64,000 nucleotides of DNA from Prolixibacteraceae bacterium (GTDB taxonomy: Bacteria > Bacteroidota > Bacteroidia > Bacteroidales > Prolixibacteraceae). The notes under the pieces were generated by a model that saw only the letters and a program-made list of their open reading frames with translations, was not told the DNA's origin and made no database searches. The stretch is from positions 1 to 64,000 of the forward strand of contig JAIBEZ010000085.1 of NCBI GenBank assembly GCA_019459485.1, written 5' to 3'. The position numbers and the translations under genes are program-made. Numbering within the stretch: the stretch's first letter is position 1; the number at the start of each line of letters is the position of its first letter. This document shows, piece after piece, positions 1 through 7,643 of the stretch.

Positions 1-42
1 GGAGACAGAACGGGTGGATATTAACAAATAAGTAGATGTATA

Positions 43-1809
43 ATGAAGATATTTTCGATCGATAAGCTGCTTTCACTGATATTTGGGGTAATCGTGTTCC
101 TGTTTTTTGCTTTTATCTACCCCTTCCATTTGAACTATCAGGAGCAGTATCAAATGTTCCTGTTCACTGCCGACTACTTTTTTCAGCTGATGGAAAAACC
201 GGGTGGGTTTAGCGATTATATGGGGAATTTCTTCACCCAGTTTTTCTTTTATTCCTGGGTGGGGGCCATTGTCATTGCATCCATGCTGACGCTCCTGCAG
301 CGGGCGGTTTGGTCTGTTTCGCGCCGGTTGGGTGCGAATCCGTTGTTCGTACCTATCACGTTTATTCCGTCATTGCTCTATTGGGGACTGCTCTGCGACG
401 AGAATTACCTGCTTGGAGGTGTTGCGGCCATCCTGCTTGTGGCCGCCTGGATTCGTGCCTATACCCTATTCGATTCCATTCCGCTTCGAATTTCATTTTT
501 ACTGATTTCAATTCCGGTGCTGTATTGGCTTGCCGGAGGCGCTTTTTTGCTGCTTCCGCTGTTTGCAATTTCGAGCGAAATAACCGCACGGAAAATAAAA
601 AACCTGCATCTGGCCTTACTGGCTTTTGCCTGTATCCTGCTCTCCCTGACTTTTCCGATTCTAAGCAAAACATATTTCCTTCAATATCCGATGCAGCAGG
701 TTTGGGTCGGAACCAATTATTACCGCTTCCCCGTAAATATTCCTTTGGCTGTTGGTGCAATCGGGCTCCTGATTGTTTTCATTCCCTTTGCACTTCGTTT
801 TCTGTCAGCTCGTGTTCAGACAAAAAGAACCACATTCATTCTCAGTATTCAACTGTTTTTGCTGATTGTTGGAGGATCGGTATTTATCAGCCAGTCGGTT
901 GATATGGAAAAGGAAGAAGTGATGGCATACGATTTTAACATCCGGATGCGAAAATGGGACCGGGTAATTAAGCTTGCCGATCAGAAATCACCTTCGGGAC
1001 CGCTTTCGGTAACCTGTTTAAATCTGGCACTGGCAAAGCAGGGACTGCTTTCCGACCGGATGCTTCATTATTACCAGAATGGTGTGGCTGGCCTGCTCCC
1101 CGATTTTACCCGCGATTTTACCATACCCATGATTGCAGGCGAGGTTTATTATCATCTGGGATTTGTAAATACGGCGCAACGCTATGCTTTTGAAGCCATG
1201 GAGGCTTTGCCCGACTACCAGAAAAGTGTTCGCTCGGTGAAACGTTTGGCGGAAACCAACCTGATCAATGGCAATTATGCTGTTGCAGGGAAATATTTAC
1301 ACCTGCTGCAACAAACGTTTTATTACCGGGGCTGGGCAAAACAAGCCCTTCAAACCATGAAAGACGAAAAACTGATCGAACAGCATTCTGAATGGGGTTG
1401 GTTGCGTCAATGCCGCACAAAGGAAGATTTTCTTTTTAGTGAAGCTGAGAAAGATATGATGCTTGGACTTTTATTCATGCAAAACAAAACAAACCGGATG
1501 GCTTATGAATATCTGATGGCTTACACATTGCTGTCGAAAGACCTGGAGCATTTCCGGCAATATTTACCCTTGGGCGAATCGTTAAATTACAAGTCCATCC
1601 CTGTCAGTTATCAGGAAGCCTTGATCTATATTTGGGGTATGTCCAATACCGACCCAACACAGGAAATTCCATACCCGCTAAACCCTGCGATCAAACAGCG
1701 CTTTCAGGCTTTCCGAGCAATATCCGGACGGGCGTCAGATCCGGAACCCAGTCTGCGTGCTGAGTTCTCTGATTCTTACTGGTACTATCATCAATTCAGA
1801 AATAATTAA
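43..1809 (+). CDS. DUF6057-like polytopic membrane protein with helical C-terminal half
   Basis: The N-terminal half (about residues 10-285) is a series of hydrophobic segments, consistent with roughly eight to ten membrane helices. The remaining 300 residues are soluble and alpha-helical with TPR-like spacing (for example around MAGEVYYHLGFVNTAQRYAF). This architecture matches the Bacteroidota family DUF6057, which has no established function; the family call is from memory of the architecture. Six bases separate it from the next gene, so it probably heads an operon running to the aldo-keto reductase. An anchored TPR-like scaffold for the downstream exported proteins is possible, but that is inference. 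Confidence 0.7.
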   Translation: MKIFSIDKLLSLIFGVIVFLFFAFIYPFHLNYQEQYQMFLFTADYFFQLMEKPGGFSDYMGNFFTQFFFYSWVGAIVIASMLTLLQRAVWSVSRRLGANPLFVPITFIPSLLYWGLLCDENYLLGGVAAILLVAAWIRAYTLFDSIPLRISFLLISIPVLYWLAGGAFLLLPLFAISSEITARKIKNLHLALLAFACILLSLTFPILSKTYFLQYPMQQVWVGTNYYRFPVNIPLAVGAIGLLIVFIPFALRFLSARVQTKRTTFILSIQLFLLIVGGSVFISQSVDMEKEEVMAYDFNIRMRKWDRVIKLADQKSPSGPLSVTCLNLALAKQGLLSDRMLHYYQNGVAGLLPDFTRDFTIPMIAGEVYYHLGFVNTAQRYAFEAMEALPDYQKSVRSVKRLAETNLINGNYAVAGKYLHLLQQTFYYRGWAKQALQTMKDEKLIEQHSEWGWLRQCRTKEDFLFSEAEKDMMLGLLFMQNKTNRMAYEYLMAYTLLSKDLEHFRQYLPLGESLNYKSIPVSYQEALIYIWGMSNTDPTQEIPYPLNPAIKQRFQAFRAISGRASDPEPSLRAEFSDSYWYYHQFRNN

Positions 1810-1815
1810 AAAACA

Positions 1816-3282
1816 ATGAATAGAATCTTAATCATACTATTCCTCTTCGCGACACTCACGGCCTGCAACGAACGGGTGGTGCCTTCAGAAATACGGAATG
1901 AAAAACCAGATATTTTTCCTGATTATACAGAAGTGACCATTCCTGAGAACATTGCTCCGCTGAATTTTAAAGCAAACGACGAATATTCAGCCATTGATGC
2001 TGTCATTGAAGGACGAAACAAAGAAGTGATCCACGTTCAGGATAAAAAATACATTTCCATTCCGATCGGCAAATGGGCGCAAATGCTCAGCAGCTCCAAA
2101 GGTGACAGCCTTCGGATAACGGTTTCGATTGAGCAGCAAGGCAAATGGATACAGTTTGCCCCCTTTTCAGTGCATGTGAGCGAAACTCCTATCGACTACG
2201 GTTTGGTTTACCGCCTGATTGCTCCCGGCTACGAAGTTTACAGCAAAATGGGCATTTATCAGCGAAACCTTTCTAATTTCGACCAGTCGCCGATTATAGA
2301 AAACACGCTCATTCCCGGAAGTTGCGTCAACTGTCATTCATTCAGGCAGTCCGATCCAAGGGAAATGAGCCTTCACATCAGGGGCAAACTGGGCGGAACG
2401 GTTTTAATGACCGGCGGCAAGATAAACCTGTTGAATACCAAAACCGAAAAAACAATTTCAAACTTTGTTTATCCCTACTGGCATCCTTCGGGAAACTACA
2501 TCGCATACTCGGTCAACAATACAAACCAGGGATTTCATGCAACCAAAGAAAAAAGGGTTGAGGTGGTGGATGGCGCCTCCGATGTGGTTGTTTATGATAT
2601 TAAAAACAACCGGGCCATCAGCAATGAGCTTTTGATGCAGGACAATATGTTCGAAACATTCCCTTCTTTTTCACCTGATGGAAAAACGCTTTACTTTTGC
2701 AGTTCCGCCTCCCGAAAAATGCCGGAGGAATACAACCAGGTCAGATACAACCTTTGCAGCATTTCTTTTAATCCTGAAAATGGAACTTTTGGCGACCGGA
2801 TTGATACACTTTTTCATGCAGCTGCACTGAATAAAAGTGTCACTTTTCCGCGTCCTTCTCCTGATGGCCGGTTCATCATGTTTACGCTCATCGATTACGG
2901 GAATTTTTCCATCTGGCACAAGGAAGCCGATTTGTATTTATTTGATGTTCAAACCGGAAACAGCCGTCCGATGGTTGAAGTGAACAGCCAGGATACCGAA
3001 AGTTATCATTCGTGGGCAACCAATTCGCGCTGGTTTGTATTTAGCAGCCGCCGCATCGACGGCCTTTATACCCGTCCTTTCATGGCTTACATCGGCGAAA
3101 ACGGAATCGCCCGAAAACCCTTTCTGTTGCCGCAGGAAAATCCGGATTTTTACCTTAACATGATGCAATCGTTCAACATTCCTGAATTTATAACCGGGAA
3201 AGTGGAGATCGATCCGAATGACATTGAGAAAATCGTTTTGGAAAACAATGGCAAACAGGTTGAAAACCTGAATTTGCAATAA
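1816..3282 (+). CDS. PD40/TolB-like beta-propeller lipoprotein with one CxxCH haem-c motif
   Basis: The N-terminus is a lipoprotein signal with lipobox-like LTAC at about residue 16, so the mature protein is probably membrane-anchored. A beta-sandwich-like region is followed at about residue 172 by SCVNCHSF, a classical CxxCH covalent haem site. The rest carries TolB/PD40-type repeats (YPYWHPSGNYIAYS, FPSFSPDGKTLYF, FPRPSPDGRFIMF). Bacteroides relatives are often labelled cytochrome c biosynthesis protein, with little direct evidence. The single haem motif next to a propeller suggests redox sensing or electron transfer at the envelope. It lies 6 nt after the polytopic gene and 43 nt before the Rid-like gene, so the three are probably co-transcribed. 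Confidence 0.75.
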   Translation: MNRILIILFLFATLTACNERVVPSEIRNEKPDIFPDYTEVTIPENIAPLNFKANDEYSAIDAVIEGRNKEVIHVQDKKYISIPIGKWAQMLSSSKGDSLRITVSIEQQGKWIQFAPFSVHVSETPIDYGLVYRLIAPGYEVYSKMGIYQRNLSNFDQSPIIENTLIPGSCVNCHSFRQSDPREMSLHIRGKLGGTVLMTGGKINLLNTKTEKTISNFVYPYWHPSGNYIAYSVNNTNQGFHATKEKRVEVVDGASDVVVYDIKNNRAISNELLMQDNMFETFPSFSPDGKTLYFCSSASRKMPEEYNQVRYNLCSISFNPENGTFGDRIDTLFHAAALNKSVTFPRPSPDGRFIMFTLIDYGNFSIWHKEADLYLFDVQTGNSRPMVEVNSQDTESYHSWATNSRWFVFSSRRIDGLYTRPFMAYIGENGIARKPFLLPQENPDFYLNMMQSFNIPEFITGKVEIDPNDIEKIVLENNGKQVENLNLQ

Positions 3283-3325
3283 GTTAACTTGAAAAATACC
3301 GGTAGGTTTGAAAAAATTATTTGAA

Positions 3326-4534
3326 ATGGGAGCAGCGGAAGTTAAAGAGAGACAAGCAATTGTGATTAAACCTCAATATCGTATTTTCACACCCGGTTGT
3401 GGGGAAAGTTTTGACGCGCAGTGGACGTGCTGTTTTGCCAGTTTCCAACAGTTTTTATCCGGACATACCAACCAAAAAGCATTTATTGTACGCGTGTTTG
3501 TCTCTGCTGAAAATGCGCCTGAATTTCTTCAGCGCTCAGCTCAAATTAAACAATCATTCTCCGGAACCGGAATTCCCGTAAGCATCCTGTCCGAATCGCC
3601 TGAAAAGCCCAGCAAGGTTATGATTGAAGCCGGATTTGCCGACGCTTCCTGCGTACAGGTGGAATATGGTCAGGTTGAATTCGTTCACTACTGCAAACTC
3701 TCCGGTTCAGGCCATTCTGAATTTTGGTTTGCAGGTATTGAAGGCAGTGCAATCGAAAATACAATTTCGGAATCTGCCGAAAGCGCTTTCAGACAAATGC
3801 TGGCCGCCTTTCATCATTTGGGATTAAGTTTTGATCAGATCGTAAGGCAATGGAATTATGTGGAACAAATCTTCGGATTTGAAGAAACAGAACTTCAGCT
3901 GCGGCAAAATTACCAACTCTTTAACGAAGTTCGGGGCGATTATTATTACAGGTACCTCACTGCACCTGATTTTCCGGCAGCAACCGGAATTGGAGTGGCA
4001 CATCATGGGGTAAGCATTGAATGCTTGGCAGTTACCGGCGATGAGAACCTGAAAATTATTTCCCTCAGCAATCCGGACCAACTGGATTCCTACGAATACG
4101 GACAAGCTGTATTAAAAGGTGAACCACAGAAACACCAGACCAACAATCAGCCTCCGCAGTTTGAGCGGGCAAAACTGATGATCAGCGAAAATCAGTCCCG
4201 GGTTTTTATCTCCGGAACGGCTTCCATTGCCGGTCAGGAAACCATTGGTTTGAACGATGTTGAAAAACAAACCCGAATTACGATTGAGCATATTGAGCTA
4301 CTCACCGGTCGAAAAAACCTGAAATTGCATTACCCTGAACTCACCATCGTTCCCGATCAATATGCCTATGTGCGCATTTATGTGAGAAATGAAGCAGATA
4401 TTCCAGCCGTAAAAACAATTTGTCTGGATCATTTTGGAGAAGTACCCATGAGTTTTGTTCGGGCCGACATTTGCCGCGAAGATCTGCTGGTAGAAATTGA
4501 AGCTGAGAAGATTGGTTACGACAAAAGTGTTTGA
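3326..4534 (+). CDS. Chorismatase/RidA (YjgF)-like protein
   Basis: The ORF track opens at a TTG (3308); the ATG at 3326 gives MGAAEVKERQ and is preferred. The C-terminal third carries the signature FISGTASIAGQETIGLNDVE, followed by QTRITIEHIELL and AYVRIYVRN. These match the second Rid-like fold of chorismatases (FkbO/Hyg5/XanB2 type). At 402 aa it is somewhat longer than the roughly 340 aa of typical chorismatases. Family members hydrolyse chorismate to hydroxybenzoates or dihydroxycyclohexadiene acids, but many Bacteroidota homologues are annotated only as endoribonuclease L-PSP. No signal peptide is visible, so it should be cytoplasmic, unlike its neighbours. The substrate is unknown. Confidence 0.6.
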   Translation: MGAAEVKERQAIVIKPQYRIFTPGCGESFDAQWTCCFASFQQFLSGHTNQKAFIVRVFVSAENAPEFLQRSAQIKQSFSGTGIPVSILSESPEKPSKVMIEAGFADASCVQVEYGQVEFVHYCKLSGSGHSEFWFAGIEGSAIENTISESAESAFRQMLAAFHHLGLSFDQIVRQWNYVEQIFGFEETELQLRQNYQLFNEVRGDYYYRYLTAPDFPAATGIGVAHHGVSIECLAVTGDENLKIISLSNPDQLDSYEYGQAVLKGEPQKHQTNNQPPQFERAKLMISENQSRVFISGTASIAGQETIGLNDVEKQTRITIEHIELLTGRKNLKLHYPELTIVPDQYAYVRIYVRNEADIPAVKTICLDHFGEVPMSFVRADICREDLLVEIEAEKIGYDKSV

Positions 4535-4573
4535 AAAACTATTTAGCTTATCAGATTGTTTGAAAATATAAAA

Positions 4574-5587
4574 ATGCAAACAATGGAAAACTTAAACTTC
4601 ACGCGCCGGAAATTTATCAAAGGAACAGGTTTATTGCTAGCTGGAACGGGATTGTTGCCATCGTGCAATATTTTCCGGATGTCCGGATCAAGTTCGGCAT
4701 ACGATGCCAAAGGTTTGCCAACAGCAATGCTCGGCAAAACAGGTGTGCGTATTCCACGCATTGCCATCGGTCTTGGCAGTCGCTTTTGTACCATCGAAAG
4801 TGCCGAAGAAGCATTCAATCTCCTGAATTATGCTTTGGACAACGGACTGTATTACTGGGACACTGCCTGGGCTTACGACAACAAAAAGCTGGGCTTTACC
4901 AGTGAAGAACGATTGGGTGAAGTGCTCAAAACCCGACGCAACGAAATCTTCATTTCCACAAAAGTAACCAGTCGCGACCCGGATGAAGCCATGCGACAAA
5001 TAGAGGCCAGCCTGAAACGTCTGCAAACCGACCATGTGGATATGCTTAAAATTCATGATATACAATCAGCCGACATGGCCAACCTTAGCAAAAAAGGCAG
5101 TCTGATTGATGTTATCAGTAGATTAAAAGAACAGGGAGTCACCCGTTTTATCGGATATTCCGGTCATACCGAAGCAGAAGCAATGAAATTTATGGCCGAA
5201 AAAGGCATTTTCGATAGTATGCTAATGGCCATGAACCATTACAACAAAGCAACCAATCCACAAGACAGACAGGAATTGGCAATACCTGCAGCAAAAACCA
5301 ACGGTATGGGTGTAATGCTGATGAAAGTAATCCGTCCGCGGGAAACCATCAAAGAACTTGACCCTAAAGATTTGGTCCGCTATGCCTTGTCGCTGAAAGG
5401 CTCCGATGGCATTGTGCTTGGAATGGACAGCCTGGAGGTGGTCAAATCGAATCTTGAAATACTTCGCAATTTCAAGCCTATGGAAGAATCCAAAATGAAG
5501 GAAATAGCCATGCAACTCACTCCATTTTACAACCACGAAAACCTTCCCTGGATGAAGTCCGGTTATTGCGACGGAAACTGGGCGTAA
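4574..5587 (+). CDS. Tat-exported aldo/keto reductase
   Basis: The ORF track starts at TTG 4556; ATG 4574 (or 4583) places a twin-arginine signal directly at the N-terminus (TRRKFIKGTGLLLAGTGLLP followed by SC), perhaps also a lipobox. The AKR catalytic tetrad is recognisable: Asp and Tyr in DTAWAYDN, Lys in ISTKV and His in KIHD. The length fits the single-domain AKR barrel. Tat export implies folding with cofactor, presumably NADP(H), in the cytoplasm and action in the periplasm. It closes the operon with the haem-motif lipoprotein and the chorismatase-like gene (39-nt gap). The substrate is not deducible. Confidence 0.85.
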   Translation: MQTMENLNFTRRKFIKGTGLLLAGTGLLPSCNIFRMSGSSSAYDAKGLPTAMLGKTGVRIPRIAIGLGSRFCTIESAEEAFNLLNYALDNGLYYWDTAWAYDNKKLGFTSEERLGEVLKTRRNEIFISTKVTSRDPDEAMRQIEASLKRLQTDHVDMLKIHDIQSADMANLSKKGSLIDVISRLKEQGVTRFIGYSGHTEAEAMKFMAEKGIFDSMLMAMNHYNKATNPQDRQELAIPAAKTNGMGVMLMKVIRPRETIKELDPKDLVRYALSLKGSDGIVLGMDSLEVVKSNLEILRNFKPMEESKMKEIAMQLTPFYNHENLPWMKSGYCDGNWA

Positions 5588-5695
5588 GCAATTCACTTCA
5601 GCTTCATTTTAAGTTAAGTGGGCGACAATAGAAACGAAAGAAAATATCAAAATTAAATTACCTTTATTTGTTCTTTCAATTTATTGAACCCTATA

Positions 5696-6274
5696 ATGCA
5701 GTATAAAGAGGATAAAGAATATGTTGAATACTTAAAAAGGGATGATTTTTTCGCCTTTGATGCTTTGTTTCATAAATATTCCGAAAGTCTTTATGCTTTT
5801 GCGTTGAGCATTGCACGCGAAACTTTTGCAGCAGAAGAAATCACCCAGCTTGTTTTCCTGAAAGTATGGGAAAAAAGGGCTCAAATCAACGAACACCTCT
5901 CCTTTAAATCTTTTTTATTTTCTGTAACCTACAACGAAACTATTTCATGGATTCGGAAGGAAAGATCACAAAAAAGGCGAATTGGTGAATTTCTGCATTC
6001 AACTTCCTTTTCAAGTAATGAAACTGAATATTCAATTGAATTTCGAAATATTGAAGTATTGGCCAATCAATTGATCGCAGAATTACCGGAAAAACGCAAA
6101 GAAATTTTCATACTAAGCCGCGAACAGGGATTTTCGAACAAAGAAATCGCCGAAAGATTAGGAATTTCGGTCAAAACCGTTGAAAATCAAATGACTTCAG
6201 CCTTGAAATTTCTCCGTGAAAAACTGGGCAAAAACGACATACTTGGATTATTATTCTACTTTTTAATGCTGTAA
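5696..6274 (+). CDS. ECF sigma factor of the FecI/SusC-associated type
   Basis: The track begins at TTG 5684; ATG 5696 (MQYKEDKEYV) is the likelier start, giving 192 aa. Sigma region 2 is seen at FDALFHKYSESLYAFALSIA to LVFLKVWEKR, and region 4 at EQGFSNKEIAERLGISVKTV, with a C-terminal recognition helix. Bacteroidota ECF factors of this size normally pair with a FecR anti-sigma and a SusC carrying an N-terminal STN domain, exactly the next two genes. The likely role is substrate-triggered transcription of the SusC/SusD locus. A 255-nt gap separates it from fecR, so the two may be transcribed separately. Confidence 0.93.
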   Translation: MQYKEDKEYVEYLKRDDFFAFDALFHKYSESLYAFALSIARETFAAEEITQLVFLKVWEKRAQINEHLSFKSFLFSVTYNETISWIRKERSQKRRIGEFLHSTSFSSNETEYSIEFRNIEVLANQLIAELPEKRKEIFILSREQGFSNKEIAERLGISVKTVENQMTSALKFLREKLGKNDILGLLFYFLML

Positions 6275-6399
6275 CGGCATTCTGGATTCCCGAATTTCAT
6301 TTCGTATAAAAATTATTTCAACCTTCTCGATAGGGGCTAATTGTATTTGAATTCGTAGTATAGTAAAAAGCAAGAAATAGCTCTTTATGAAACGAACAT

Positions 6400-6430
6400 G
6401 CCGCTGAATTGATTTCAATGGAGGCGGCGC
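6400..6430. repeat. Small GC-rich inverted repeat in the sigma/anti-sigma gap
   Basis: In the 255-nt space between the sigma factor and fecR, GCCGC (6400-6404) pairs with GCGGC (6424-6428), with a short ATTGATTTCAAT palindrome in the loop. It is followed by an A run on the + strand rather than T, so it is not a convincing + strand terminator. Nothing gene-like was found in the rest of the gap. Confidence 0.3.
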
Positions 6431-6529
6431 AAAAAGGAATGAAAATTAATGTTCGAAGTGGATGCTCTCTGGCATGTGAGTTCCATCCTAACGCTCAAAT
6501 AATCAACAAATTAATATCGATATTTTCGG

Positions 6530-7570
6530 ATGAATTACTCGGAACTACTAAAAAAGTACCTTGAAGGAAAAACCAGTGAAGCCGAATCGGAGATGGTTCG
6601 TATCTGGTTAAAAGATAAAGCAAACAATGTTGAATCAAGGAAAATACTTGGCGAAATATGGACAAACTCAAGCATCCATTTAACCGGAACAAAACCCGAT
6701 TTTGATAAATTGCTTCATCAGGTACATCACCGGATCAACAGCGAAAATAGCCATTTACAGGTACAAAAGCCAAATCCACGCTCCGGAGTTTCCCGCGTTT
6801 ACACTGTTTTTTCCAGAATTGCAGCCATACTAATTCTACCAATACTGTTACTTTCACTTTATCTTTATTACAATCCCATACAAATTGGAAATGAACTGGC
6901 TATCGTTTCTTTGCGCGAAATCTACACAAAACCCGGAACGCGCATAAAAATTGAATTGCCTGACGGAACGCTGGTTTGGTTAAATGACGGAACTACCATT
7001 CGTTATCCGGAGAAGTTTACCGGTACAAACCGGGAAGTTTATATGGATGGAGAAGCTTATTTTGAAGTGAAATCTGATTTGCAAAACCCTTTTATAGTTA
7101 ACAATCCGATGATGACTACCGTTGTAACCGGTACTCATTTTAACCTGAATGCTTATGTGGCCGACAAGTACTTTGAAGCAACCCTGCTTCAGGGAAAAGT
7201 TAACCTGAAAAGAAACCATCAAACAGTTGAATTAGAACCCGGAGACCAGGTTCAGTTTGATACGCAATACGAAAAGATAGTTCACAAAAATATTGCAACT
7301 GAAAATGCCACCGCATGGATAGACGGAAAATTGATCTTTACAGACGAAAAATTGGGAATCGCAATAAAAAAACTCGGGCGTTGGTACAATGTTGAAATAA
7401 TTTTAACAGATCCGGCGCTTAACGACTACCTGTTAACAGGAACTTTCAGGGATGAAAAGTTAGATCAAACGCTGAGGATGATCTCACTGGCTCTGCCTGT
7501 AAATTTTGAATTTAAGAAAGAAAACAACCCATCAAAAATACAACGCACGATATTTATGAAGAAGAAATAA
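6530..7570 (+). CDS. FecR-family anti-sigma factor
   Basis: An N-terminal cytoplasmic segment of about 90 residues precedes one membrane helix (AAILILPILLLSLYLYY, about 98-115). A FecR domain follows (PDGTLVWLNDGTTIRYPEKF to EPGDQVQFD), then a C-terminal DUF4974-type module (FTDEKLGIAIKKLGRWYNVE) that usually contacts the STN domain of the partner SusC. The length fits the Bacteroidota FecR family. It should hold the upstream ECF sigma factor inactive until the SusC transporter signals substrate capture. It lies 73 nt before susC, with a hairpin in the gap. Confidence 0.93.
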   Translation: MNYSELLKKYLEGKTSEAESEMVRIWLKDKANNVESRKILGEIWTNSSIHLTGTKPDFDKLLHQVHHRINSENSHLQVQKPNPRSGVSRVYTVFSRIAAILILPILLLSLYLYYNPIQIGNELAIVSLREIYTKPGTRIKIELPDGTLVWLNDGTTIRYPEKFTGTNREVYMDGEAYFEVKSDLQNPFIVNNPMMTTVVTGTHFNLNAYVADKYFEATLLQGKVNLKRNHQTVELEPGDQVQFDTQYEKIVHKNIATENATAWIDGKLIFTDEKLGIAIKKLGRWYNVEIILTDPALNDYLLTGTFRDEKLDQTLRMISLALPVNFEFKKENNPSKIQRTIFMKKK

Positions 7571-7575
7571 AAAAA

Positions 7576-7609
7576 GGCCACCAGGAATTTCGCAGGTTCA
7601 CTGGCGGCC
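7576..7609 (+). promoter_or_regulatory. Imperfect hairpin between fecR and susC
   Basis: GGCCACCAG (7576-7584) pairs with CTGGCGGCC (7601-7609) with one internal mismatch and a 16-nt loop. No T run follows, so it is not a standard terminator. It could cause partial termination or act as an mRNA processing or stability element that lets susC outnumber fecR transcripts. The function is inferred from position only. Confidence 0.4.
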
Positions 7610-7643
7610 CATATTTAATATTAATACTTAACGCTTTAAAACT

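Noticed and set aside
1-42. Tail of an upstream gene
   Set aside because: All three forward frames stop within 42 bases and none carries a recognisable C-terminus.
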